A stretch of DNA of 64,000 bases from Annulohypoxylon bovei var. microspora (lineage: Eukaryota > Ascomycota > Sordariomycetes > Xylariales > Hypoxylaceae). Of the stretch, positions 1 through 8,891 are shown piece after piece. The notes below the pieces were generated by a model. That model saw nothing but the letters and a program-made list of their open reading frames with translations. It had not been told where the DNA came from and did not search any database. The position numbers and the translations under genes were made by a program. Positions within the stretch are counted from its first letter, which is position 1. Every line of letters begins with the position of its first letter. The stretch covers positions 3,566-67,565 of the forward strand of contig MU405326.1 in the NCBI GenBank assembly GCA_022836615.1. The letters are read 5' to 3'.

Positions 1-94
1 TTGTTACTTTTCCCTTTCTCTCTCATCAATGAAAATAACCTCATTTTTGACCCCATATAGCACAAGTTTACCGTTGCTTATGGGAACCGTCACA
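1..94 (+). repeat. 5' LTR, 3'-terminal part (R/U5)
   Basis: Bases 1-94 are identical to 5359-5452, the end of the 3' LTR, and finish with CA. Only the last 94 of about 312 bases lie inside the window. The segment at 25-37 is the predicted self-primer, complementary to the primer-binding site. Confidence 0.93.
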
Positions 95-107
95 TATTTT
101 CATTGAT
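95..107 (+). promoter_or_regulatory. Self-priming primer-binding site
   Basis: The 13 bases directly after the LTR terminal CA (TATTTTCATTGAT) are the exact reverse complement of LTR bases 25-37 (and 5383-5395 in the 3' LTR). They do not start with the TGG expected where a tRNA 3' end would pair. Tf1 and sushi-type chromoviruses prime reverse transcription with the folded-back 5' end of their own transcript, and this geometry fits that mechanism. By inference, transcription would start near LTR base 25. Confidence 0.8.
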
Positions 108-187
108 CACTTTCTAATCAACAGGAGTCTTCGAAAAAGCGTCCATCGCGTCGAACGACAGCCTAGTACACAAACACCTCCCAAGTG

Positions 188-1312
188 ATGAGCGACCAAA
201 ACCCCACAACATCCATCGTCCCTTATCAGCACGATCCGAGTACATACAGACTCCCCGACAGCTTCCCCAGCAGCCCCATAGTCAGCTCATCAAGCAGCTC
301 TGATTCGTTTCACGAAACCGAAGAGATGACCTTGATCAAGGATAAGTGTCCAACCTGGACTGGCGAGCAGGAGGACTTCTCGACATACGTGGTTATGTTA
401 GATCTCTTCATTTCGGAAAACACAGCACACCTCGGATCGGAGAAGAACAAATGCTTGAAGATCATGTCTTCGGTTCCGGCTGGAAAACGGCAGCGCTTAA
501 CACAATGGCTCAGCACGGGAGGGTCCGATGGGCTGTATAGCAGCAAGGCCTTCATCCAGGTCCTGATCGAGAAATTCGAGGACAAACAATCGATCCAAGC
601 CGCCCACCGAGACCTAGCCAAGATGCGTCAAGGTGCCTCCCAATACTTCGGCGATTTCCTCGTCGACTTCGAAAGCAAGCTAGCCCTAGCTGACGGGCTA
701 GACTGGAAAGGGGAGAACAAGATCGGCTACATTGACGCGGGGCTGAACAGCAAGCTAAGGAACGTTCTCATGGCAAAGAAGCTGGATAGGAAGGATTACG
801 ATAAGTGGGTGGCCAAGGTCAGCGACGTAGCGGCCAGAGTGGAAGGGGCACCGGACTACAGGAAGAAAAGCAGCCGCTTTACGACCACCTGGTACGAAGG
901 AGCACCTGATCAGAAAGCCGCCAACCCTACCAACACGGCAGCTACCCAGGAACAGGGACCAAAGCTCGACGGGGACGGAGACACGGTCATGGGTGGGGTG
1001 AACTACACAGCCCTAACCGCCGCGATAGTTGCAGCGATGGGTCAGGCAGGTGGCTCGCGCCAGGGTGACAGTAACCTACCAAGGGCACGATGGAGGTCAG
1101 ACCAGGAGTTTAGGAAACTCAGGAGGGAGGGCAAGTGTGCCCGCTGCACGAAGACAGGGCACCTTGCAATGGCCTGCCCGTCGTTTCGAGCCGCACCCCG
1201 GCCGGACCGCGGCAACGGAAACGGCACGCCACGAGTGGCCACCATGGAGGCCCAGAGTGATCGGAATGCCAGGAATGATCACGAATCATCAGAGTGCTCG
1301 GAAAACGAGTAA
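188..1312 (+). CDS. gag: Gag polyprotein of the gypsy element
   Basis: This 374-residue frame is the capsid/nucleocapsid precursor, which packages the element RNA into virus-like particles. A Ser/Pro-rich leader (about residues 1-40) is followed by a helical capsid-like region (about 50-220). Near the C-terminus is a CCHC zinc knuckle, C317-X2-C320-X4-H325-X4-C330, flanked by basic residues, as in retroelement nucleocapsids. The first in-frame ATG is at 188; a GTG three bases upstream is not needed. The frame ends at TAA 1310-1312 inside an overlap with the pol frame, which lies in the -1 frame relative to gag. A recoding signal sits at the junction. Confidence 0.92.
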   Translation: MSDQNPTTSIVPYQHDPSTYRLPDSFPSSPIVSSSSSSDSFHETEEMTLIKDKCPTWTGEQEDFSTYVVMLDLFISENTAHLGSEKNKCLKIMSSVPAGKRQRLTQWLSTGGSDGLYSSKAFIQVLIEKFEDKQSIQAAHRDLAKMRQGASQYFGDFLVDFESKLALADGLDWKGENKIGYIDAGLNSKLRNVLMAKKLDRKDYDKWVAKVSDVAARVEGAPDYRKKSSRFTTTWYEGAPDQKAANPTNTAATQEQGPKLDGDGDTVMGGVNYTALTAAIVAAMGQAGGSRQGDSNLPRARWRSDQEFRKLRREGKCARCTKTGHLAMACPSFRAAPRPDRGNGNGTPRVATMEAQSDRNARNDHESSECSENE

Positions 1313-4300
1313 CCTCTGGGCGAAGTCGCGCCCAGAGGTCAGTATTAGGACCTGTAGATACTAAGGAAGCCTTAGATAGAATGCATACCACCCCTTTCTT
1401 AATCGAGACCTTGTTAAACGGACAAGAGTTTACCGATACGTTCATAGATTCGGGATGTCTGGTATATTCAGCATTTGATAAGAGACTTGTACGACAGGCA
1501 AAGCTACCGCGCATACCTATCCAAAAGAAGGAGCTAAAATTAGCCAAGGATGGGGAATCTTATACGATCGATACGCTTACACATGCGGAGATCGACATAG
1601 ACGGCAGGAAGGAACGGATATGGGGTTATGTTATCCCGGATCTCGCGTTCCCCCTGATATTAGGAAAACCGTGGATGGAATGGAACGACGTCACCTACAG
1701 GGCGAAGAGGAGGTCGATCAGGATAGGTTCAAAGAAACACGGCCTGGTAGTACATGAGAAGGGCTGGAACACCACCCAAGCACCCCACGACGTCAGGATA
1801 AAGTGCTTACAAGCCAAGGAGGCTAAGCATGTAATGGGAAATGTGTTCCTGGCACTCGTGGCCCGGGAAAAGAAACGCCAACACAAGAAAGACGGCGAGG
1901 ACGTCCAAGTCTTTAGTGCCACCATGCGAGATATTAACATCGCACTGGAAAAGAAGGAGAGGCTCACGATCAGCCAGATCCGAGAGGCGTTACCTGATGA
2001 ACTGAAGGATCGGGCCGGAGACTTCCTAGACGACGAGGGTACAGCGTTACCACCATCAAGGCCAGGGCTAGACACCGAGGTCAACCTGCAAAAAGACGAT
2101 CAGGGCAGGGAAAAGGAGGTCCCATGGGGGCCCCTGTATGGCATGTCAAGAGAAGAGCTCCTGGTGTTACGAAAAACCCTGACAAGCCTATTAGACAAGG
2201 GGTGGATTAGGGCCAGCAACTCACCAGGAGGGGCACCGGTACTGTTCGCAAAGAAACCAGGAGGCGGCCTCCGGTTTTGTGTGGATTACAGGGCCCTCAA
2301 CGCCATCTCGGCACGCGACCGTTACCCGTTACCACTGATCAGGGAAACCCTACGATCCTTCTGCAAGGCCAGGTGGTTAACCAAGGTCGACGTCAGAGCC
2401 GCATTTCACAGGTTGCGGATAAGGGAAGGGGATGAATGGAAGACCGCCTTTCGCACCCGATTCGGGGCTTTCGAGTGGCTAGTCACACCCTTCGGGCTAT
2501 GCGGGGCGCCAGCGGCGTTCCAGCGCTATATCAACAAAACCCTGTCCGACCTTTTAGATGATTACTGTTCAGCATACGTGGATGACGTGGTAATCTACTC
2601 AGACGGGTCCCGTAAGGACCACATGGATAAGGTCAGGACGGTGTTAGAACGCCTCGGCAACGCTGGTCTGAAGCTAGACCTTTCTAAGTGCCTCTTTGCC
2701 GTAAAGGAAATCAAATACCTAGGCTTTATCGTCACGGTGGGAGAAGGGATCAAGGTAGACCCCGATAAGGTTGCAGCCATCAAGGGGTGGGAACCACCCA
2801 CGAACGTACGGGGAGTTCGCAGCTTCTTGGGGTTCGCGAACTTCTACAGGACGTTCATCGAAGGATTCAGCAAGTTAGCTGCCCCTTTAACCACCCTGAC
2901 GAAGAAAGGGGCCCCCTTCAAGTGGGGGCAAGAAGCAAACGCGGCGTTCGAGGAACTGAAACACCTGTTCATCACCGCACCGATCCTAGCTCACTGGGAC
3001 CCCGATCGGGAGACGTACCTAGAAGCGGATTGCTCGGGGTGGGCTTTAGGAGCCTGCCTCTCACAAAAGGACCACAATGGGATGCTGAGGCCCGTGGCTT
3101 ACCACTCGGCAAAGTTGCTGCCAGCCGAATGCAACTACGAGATATACGACAAGGAGCTTTTAGCGATCGTCAGGTCGATAGAAGCATGGCAAGGGGAGCT
3201 ACGGGGGGTGGCCAAACCTTTTACGATCCTCACAGACCACAAGAACCTGGAGTATTTCATGACTACCCGCAGATTGAGTGAGCGCCAGGTACGCTGGGGG
3301 CAAACCCTATCGGGATTTAACTTCATCATGAAGTACCGGGCCGGCAAGGAAGCAGAACGACCCGATGCCCTGTCAAGACGAGGCCAGGATATCCCGGCAG
3401 ACCAGAAGGACGAGAGGGTGGCAAACCGTATGCAACGCCTACTCAAACAAGAATGGCTACCCCCAGTAGGGACGACGGTGACAAGCATCCAGGTGTTCTT
3501 GGCGAGTGTCACTGAGGTGCTAGAAAGGGGGGCAACACCGGATCAGAGCCCCGTAACCATACCCACCGGAGAAAGAATCTTCCACAACGAGGACCTACAA
3601 GCCTTATGGGATCAAGGGGTCGTTAAGGATACGAACTTCAAGACGATCTATGAGGCTGTCAGCAAAGGCGATCGCTGTTTCCCGCCAGCTCTCAAGGACT
3701 ACAAGGTCTCGATCGCTGAGTGTGGCTTAGACGATAAGGGAGCCGTGTCGTTCAGGGAACGAACGTGGATACCGGACTGGGAGCCCCTCAAAACGGCTAT
3801 AATTCAGAATGTCCACGATTCCCACGTCACGGGCCACCCAGGAAGGGACAGTACTATCGCGATCGCCTCAAGGTCCTTCTATTGGCCAGCTATGGGACAA
3901 GATATACGGAAGTTTTGTAGGAACTGCGATGTTTGCGGCCGAGCTCACGTCTGGCGAACCCAGCGAAAAGGGTTACTAAAACCCCTACCCATCCCCGATC
4001 GTTACTTTTCAGAGCTGTCCATCGACTTCATGACAGAGATGCCGGCAAGAAAGAAGGGAGACCCCCGGTATCTAATGGTGGTCACCTGCCGGTTATCAAA
4101 ATGGGTTCTACTGGAAGCGATGGATACCATGGAGGCTGAAGCGTGTGCCACAAGGCTTATGTACACCCACGTCAGGTATCACGGCCTCCCCACGGCGGTA
4201 GTATCAGACCGAGGGAGCAACTGGACGAGCGCATTCTGGACAAAACTCTGTGAACTAACAGGGGTGGTACAACGTTTATCCACTGCTTTTAACCCAGAGA

Positions 4301-5169
4301 CTGATGGGTCCACGGAAAGGATGAATCAGGAGGTACAGGCATACTTGCGGTGTTTCTCAACCTACGCACAATTCAACTGGTCAGAGATGCTACCCACAGC
4401 GATGGTAGCGATCAACAATCGGAACACAGTGGCCGGGTTAAGCCCTTTCTACATGACGCATGGATACCACGTACACCCGATCGAACAAGTCGCCAGTGAG
4501 GCCCCAAGCAAGTCATCTGGGGAACAGCGGGCCGTGGACTTCATAACCAGGATCAAAGAGGCTAACGAGTACGCCCAGGCTGCCATGGCTGCAGTTCAAG
4601 AACGTATGGAACGTACAGCAAACCAATCCCGATCAGAGGGCCCCAAGTACAAGGTAAACGACAAGGTCTGGTTGAACCTGAAGAACATCGCAACACCACA
4701 GCCCAAGAAGAAACTCTCTTGGTTACACGCGAAATACAAGGTAACCAAGGTGATCAGCCCCCATGTGGTAGAACTGGACGTACCTACGGGAATTTGGCCA
4801 CGATTCCACACCGAATTACTCAGGCCGGCAGCCACAGACCCGCTGCCATCCCAGGTACAAGACGACGCTCAACCACCACCCCTCATCAGCCAGGACGGCG
4901 AAGACCCCGAATACACTGTCGAGGAGATCTTGCGATCGGAAAGCAAGCGCAGAGGACGGGGCGTACGCAGGATGGTACTGGTTAAATGGAAGGGTTACGC
5001 AGAGCCGACGTGGGAGCCCCGGGAAGAATTAGAAGATACGGAGGCCTTAGAGACGTTTTGCCAGCGATTCGGGGCAGGAGACGGGGTGGGCGAGGAAGCC
5101 CTCGCGGTCACAGGCCCCAGAAAACGGGGGAGGGGGGTATTGTTACGGGTCGAGGACCCGGAAAGTTGA
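1279..5169 (+). CDS. pol: Pol polyprotein: protease, RT, RNase H, integrase, chromodomain
   Basis: The frame is open from 1279 (after a stop at 1276) to 5169; residues are numbered from the codon at 1294. The aspartic protease motif DSG is at 52-54 and the reverse transcriptase box YVDD at 428-431. RNase H follows, with its first Asp near 579. The integrase has an H844-X3-H848-X29-C878-X2-C881 zinc finger and the triad D911, D972, E1008 (D-E spacing 35). A chromodomain occupies about 1206-1260 and keeps the aromatic-cage positions Y1207, W1232 and Y1235. There are no internal stops and all core catalytic residues checked are present, so the protein appears functional. No ATG lies near the frame start, and the product is probably made as a Gag-Pol fusion by -1 frameshifting. 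Confidence 0.95.
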   Translation, partial: SRIIRVLGKRVTSGRSRAQRSVLGPVDTKEALDRMHTTPFLIETLLNGQEFTDTFIDSGCLVYSAFDKRLVRQAKLPRIPIQKKELKLAKDGESYTIDTLTHAEIDIDGRKERIWGYVIPDLAFPLILGKPWMEWNDVTYRAKRRSIRIGSKKHGLVVHEKGWNTTQAPHDVRIKCLQAKEAKHVMGNVFLALVAREKKRQHKKDGEDVQVFSATMRDINIALEKKERLTISQIREALPDELKDRAGDFLDDEGTALPPSRPGLDTEVNLQKDDQGREKEVPWGPLYGMSREELLVLRKTLTSLLDKGWIRASNSPGGAPVLFAKKPGGGLRFCVDYRALNAISARDRYPLPLIRETLRSFCKARWLTKVDVRAAFHRLRIREGDEWKTAFRTRFGAFEWLVTPFGLCGAPAAFQRYINKTLSDLLDDYCSAYVDDVVIYSDGSRKDHMDKVRTVLERLGNAGLKLDLSKCLFAVKEIKYLGFIVTVGEGIKVDPDKVAAIKGWEPPTNVRGVRSFLGFANFYRTFIEGFSKLAAPLTTLTKKGAPFKWGQEANAAFEELKHLFITAPILAHWDPDRETYLEADCSGWALGACLSQKDHNGMLRPVAYHSAKLLPAECNYEIYDKELLAIVRSIEAWQGELRGVAKPFTILTDHKNLEYFMTTRRLSERQVRWGQTLSGFNFIMKYRAGKEAERPDALSRRGQDIPADQKDERVANRMQRLLKQEWLPPVGTTVTSIQVFLASVTEVLERGATPDQSPVTIPTGERIFHNEDLQALWDQGVVKDTNFKTIYEAVSKGDRCFPPALKDYKVSIAECGLDDKGAVSFRERTWIPDWEPLKTAIIQNVHDSHVTGHPGRDSTIAIASRSFYWPAMGQDIRKFCRNCDVCGRAHVWRTQRKGLLKPLPIPDRYFSELSIDFMTEMPARKKGDPRYLMVVTCRLSKWVLLEAMDTMEAEACATRLMYTHVRYHGLPTAVVSDRGSNWTSAFWTKLCELTGVVQRLSTAFNPETDGSTERMNQEVQAYLRCFSTYAQFNWSEMLPTAMVAINNRNTVAGLSPFYMTHGYHVHPIEQVASEAPSKSSGEQRAVDFITRIKEANEYAQAAMAAVQERMERTANQSRSEGPKYKVNDKVWLNLKNIATPQPKKKLSWLHAKYKVTKVISPHVVELDVPTGIWPRFHTELLRPAATDPLPSQVQDDAQPPPLISQDGEDPEYTVEEILRSESKRRGRGVRRMVLVKWKGYAEPTWEPREELEDTEALETFCQRFGAGDGVGEEALAVTGPRKRGRGVLLRVEDPES
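1300..1339 (+). promoter_or_regulatory. Predicted -1 frameshift signal at the gag-pol junction
   Basis: Bases 1300-1306 read G GAA AAC in the gag frame. After a 5-base spacer, 1312-1322 and 1329-1339 form a perfect 11-bp GC-rich inverted repeat around a 6-base loop. Slippery heptamer, short spacer and stable stem is the usual arrangement of a -1 recoding site, and pol is in the -1 frame. The heptamer is not a classical X XXY YYZ sequence, so slippage at the P-site codon would be imperfect. An alternative is reinitiation at the first pol-frame ATG (1381), which lies upstream of the protease active site. Confidence 0.6.
5126..5137 (+). promoter_or_regulatory. Polypurine tract for plus-strand priming
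   Basis: A run of G with one A ends three bases before the TG that opens the 3' LTR. This is the expected place for the RNase H-resistant primer of plus-strand DNA synthesis. Confidence 0.8.
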
Positions 5170-5452
5170 TCAGGGTAAAGATCAGCGCGAGCTTACATCA
5201 TGGCTGCAAACGCGATAGGCGTGGGTCCCCATGATGAAGCTATTGACAGCCCCAAGTGGGTCGTGGAAGCTATTGGAACACGTACAAAGGGGGTTTCCAC
5301 GCTGATCAACCTGATCCACACCTTTAGGTATAGATATCGTAGCCCCAGGGACGAAGGGTTGTTACTTTTCCCTTTCTCTCTCATCAATGAAAATAACCTC
5401 ATTTTTGACCCCATATAGCACAAGTTTACCGTTGCTTATGGGAACCGTCACA
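5141..5452 (+). repeat. 3' LTR (312 bp)
   Basis: The repeat opens with TGTTACGG and closes with CCGTCACA, the usual TG..CA ends with a near-perfect short inverted repeat. Its last 94 bases match the start of the window exactly. A TATA-like stretch (TATAGATA) near 5330 lies about 50 bases before the predicted RNA start at 5383, so U3 would be about 5141-5382. A short open frame inside the LTR (5200-5418) shows no recognisable domain and is probably chance. Confidence 0.92.
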
Positions 5453-5454
5453 TA

Positions 5455-5690
5455 AAAAACGTATAAAATATTAATATTAAAACGTTTCGAAAGTATTACG
5501 TGTAACCGGTCGTAAATAATAACATTAAAAACTACGATATAATAATTTATTACGTACGAAATATAACGTGTAATTAATTAATATTTATATAAATAAAAAC
5601 GTTTAATTAAAAATTATAAAACGATATAAATTTTATATTATAAAATGTATTAAAAAAAAAGTTATTCGGGTTTAAATTTAAAGGTATTAT
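5455..5690. repeat. AT-rich tract with RIP-like signature
   Basis: Directly after the LTR the sequence becomes extremely AT-rich (runs of TA, AAAA, TTTA). Of the few cytosines left, by eye nearly all are followed by G; CA, CT and CC are almost absent. This fits mutation of CpA-type sites in a repeat, and no coding potential remains. The parent repeat cannot be identified. The retroelement probably inserted into or beside this older degenerated repeat. Confidence 0.7.
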
Positions 5691-7474
5691 GTATTGATTT
5701 TTAGTGGCTTTTAATGATTACTAATAAGGTCAGGGTTAGGGTTACGTAAAACTAATCCGAGACTGGTTTAGGATTAATTTTAATTGGGATACTGGTCTAA
5801 GCTCATACATAGATTAGACCAAGACTGAACTTTAAAGTGGGACCGTCTGAATTGGGTAAGTGGGGTAAATGACTAAGTATGTGGGGCGGTTTAACCTATC
5901 TAGGTCAACTAGTTGGAGGTGGTCTTGGCAGGCCGTTTTTTCGGAGTTAAGCCCCTCGGAGCGCCTCAGGAGGTGGTCCGAGCTAGTCGACGAGGTGGTC
6001 CGAGCTATGAGCCCGCAACGGCGTTGACGGCTATTAATTACAAAAGAGTATTGAATTAACGCGACTCCTAGATACCTAGCTTTAAATCGAGACTTACTTG
6101 ATTAAATATTACTTACTATATTACGCAAGTTGCCGCGGGTTTTCTTTATATGGTATGCAGTTCGGGATATGACGCCAAACCTCTTGGATTGCAACCAATA
6201 GAAGAACGTACAAATACTTAAAGATAATCCAAAATACCTAATAATAGCTCAACAAAATACTGATCATATATCCAACACAATCAATAATAACTCCAACGAG
6301 ACAGATAATGTTCAATCTGTATGTATATAGCATCCTTAAATAAAGAATATGTGCCTGAATATTTATCTACATGCACCTATATATTGACTGTACCTACTAG
6401 GTATCTAGGTACTGAATAATACGTCACAAGCTACAGGGAATAAACGTTCACTTATGTAATATGCGGAAGCTACGATCGAGCTACCTAGTACATATACTCC
6501 CGGACATAACCATGGCAACCGTACCGGGCTTATTAGTTACCGGATATAGTAGGTACCTACACAGTAGCAGAGGGCTACGGCAGATTATACCAAACTGGGT
6601 TTAGGGGCATGTTCAAGGGTATCTGCAGCCTAGGATCTAGCATTTTTCAACATGGACATTTCCTCCACTCGCAATCCATTTTCTCCTCCCCATCCTCTCT
6701 AACTGCCTAGGTAATTGTTGGTGTGGTTGCTACTTCGTAGAGGTGGCTAAATCGGAACGAATTAGGTCGCGCGCCGTCGTAATAATTTATTACTGATAAT
6801 TATTATTATATTCTTTTTTCCCGATTCTTCCTCCCTTGGTTACCTAACCGTACCAACCTTGGGAAATATTACAAACCAACATCCTGAGCCAGGTCTCTAA
6901 CGTTCTTTGAGGCGTCTGCATCGCATATTCCTTCGTCAGGGTCTGTTGCGCCTCAGAGCTCCAGCTCTTTTTGGACTTGATTGGGTTTGGCTGTTGTAAT
7001 CCCTTGGAAAGTCCTATGGCACTGGTATACGGCATACGTACATAACATACCTAACTGTAGTGCAGTTTTGTAGGATCTCAAGGGCAGTTTAATAACAAAC
7101 GCGCCAAGCTACCAAATAATTCCCCCCTTCCCCGCCACACCCGGTCCCGGCTTACGATTTTCCTGATCGCAACACCAACCGAAGCTCATCGAAGGTCGCG
7201 AGCTCCTCACCTAGCAACCACCGCATAGCATTGGCCTCCATTGCTGCTTTCGCATCTTCCCTAGCACCTTGCTTTGCTTGGCAGCTTCTATTTGTGCCTA
7301 GCTAGTGTCGATTAGTGTCGATTGCGCGTGCGCCGCCAAACATTTTTTTCCCCCCATCGCATCGAACGCGAACAACCAAAGTCCAACTTTTGAGCGTCTA
7401 CATATCCCCATTGACCAACACAAATTCGCGTGCCCACCCACATTTAATTAATACCCCATCCGACATCCACGACA
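5691..7474. other. Intergenic, no gene seen
   Basis: No supportable gene. It holds a 15-bp direct repeat (5971-5985 and 5993-6007), two telomere-like units at 5733-5744, and a cluster of TAGGTA/TACCTA motifs at about 6380-6720. The last 400 bases are C-rich and pyrimidine-rich and are probably the promoter and leader of the BAH-PHD gene. Confidence 0.6.
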
Positions 7475-8891
7475 ATGGCAACAGCTCGTAAACGCCCGCG
7501 GCCGGATATGGAGGAGAGCCAGGCAGAATGTCCGTTTAGCGTTATCCATCCTGATCCGAACGAGAAGGAAAAGAAGACCAAGCGCAGACGACAAGACTCC
7601 GAAGATCATCCCCAGCCTAAGATTCTACTTCAAACTTCGCCCTTCCCACCTATGGGCAAATTCAAAGATCCTAATAATACCATGGACCGACACTATCAAG
7701 TTCAACCCTACCAGAAGTGGATGGACATGACACGATACAACAGCTTCGTCCGTACGCGCGCTTCCAATTCCTTTTATGCCGATGCATTGTACTAACAAGG
7801 CGATATTAGTTAACGGTGTCAAGTATTGGAGCGAAGGCTTCATATTTGTTGCGAACAGTTCGACGATCGAACGCCAGAAGAACCCAGGTGAAGCCCTACA
7901 ACCTAGGAAGAAGTCGGACGATGACTGGGTTGCGAGAATCCTCGAGATTCGAGCGAGTGACGAGCATCACGTGTACGCACGCGTGTATTGGATGTACTGG
8001 CCAGATGAGTTGCCGTCGGGCACGCAAGACGGAAAGAAGGTTATTCAAGGGAGACAGTCGTACCATGGCGCAAATGAGCTAATCGCCTCCAATCATAGTA
8101 TGTCCTAACAACCTATCGTATTTGTGATTATCCTCTAACAAGCTATAGTGGACGTGATCAATGTAGTCAGTGTCACTGCTGCGGCGACTGTCAACCAGTG
8201 GGATGAGACCAACGAGGACGATGTACAGCCGGCGCTTTACTGGCGCCAGGCCTTCGACGTTCGTAGCATGGAACTTTCGGTGAGTCTGAGAATCCTTACC
8301 CTACATAATGTATCTACTAACAAGATATAGGCTGCCGAGCTCCGATGCAGGTGTAACCGTCCCGAGAACCCCGACAAGAGACTATTCGGTTGTTCGAACG
8401 AAGATTGCAAAAAGTGGCTTCATGACGATTGTCTAATACATGATGCCCTCATAAACACATACAAACGTCTAGGAACCGACAAACCTCACAAGCCTTTGCC
8501 GATCAAGGAAGAGGAAACTGGTGAGGGTGCCAAGCGACCCCTAAGTCCTAGCGAAACAGGCGCGGCGCAAACTGCTGAGCAGTCGATCGATGTCAAGCCA
8601 GAAGAACAGCAGCTAACGATAAATCTTGCCGACGTCGAAAAATCCAAGCCTGAGAATGCAACTGTGTCCGTTGCCAACTCCGAGACGAAGCGAAGAGGAC
8701 GGCCGCGCAAGTCGGAACCGAATGACAAGGCTACGGCCAAGCCATATGAAGGACTGTTTGAGGCTGTCATCGATAGTGACGTTAGCCCGTCGGCCCTCGA
8801 AATAATGGACCTTCGAGAAAATGTAACGGGTGGAGACAAGTCGTGGAAGGAGCCGCTCCAGTGTCTCATCTGCGGTCAAGAGATCGAGTAA
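7475..8891 (+). CDS. BAH and PHD domain chromatin reader (EPR-1/BP1-like)
   Basis: Exons 7475-7751, 7810-8097, 8149-8279 and 8331-8891 join in frame to 418 residues; all three introns have GT..AG ends and a CTAAC-like branch site. Residues 1-70 are charged and basic, like a nuclear localisation region. A BAH domain follows (about 95-230), with the typical YWMYWPDE stretch near its middle. A zinc finger has C238, C240, C253, C258, H263 and C266; the last CxxC pair of a C4HC3 PHD finger appears only at C410/C413. The insert holds an AT-hook-like KRRGRPRK motif. BAH-PHD proteins of this layout in fungi (EPR-1 of Neurospora, BP1 of Fusarium) read H3K27 methylation to keep genes silent. That role is inferred from architecture; orthology was not tested. 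Confidence 0.85.

Larger units (their letters stand above)
1..5452 (+). mobile_element. Ty3/gypsy LTR retrotransposon (chromovirus), nearly complete
   Basis: The order is LTR end, primer-binding site, gag with a zinc knuckle, pol (protease, reverse transcriptase, RNase H, integrase, chromodomain), polypurine tract, LTR. This is the Ty3/gypsy order, and the chromodomain after the integrase places it among chromoviruses. The first 94 bases repeat the last 94 bases of the 3' LTR without a mismatch, and both long frames are open, so the copy looks recent and possibly active. The window cuts off roughly the first 218 bases of the 5' LTR, so the target-site duplication cannot be checked. The element body is GC-balanced and shows no RIP, unlike the AT-rich DNA that follows it directly. 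Confidence 0.95.

Noticed and set aside
5200..5418. 72-codon frame inside the 3' LTR
   Set aside because: Lies in U3/R of the LTR, has no domain, and is likely fortuitous.
5733..5744. Two telomere-like TTAGGG units
   Set aside because: Only two units in intergenic DNA; far too few for an interstitial telomere and expected by chance.
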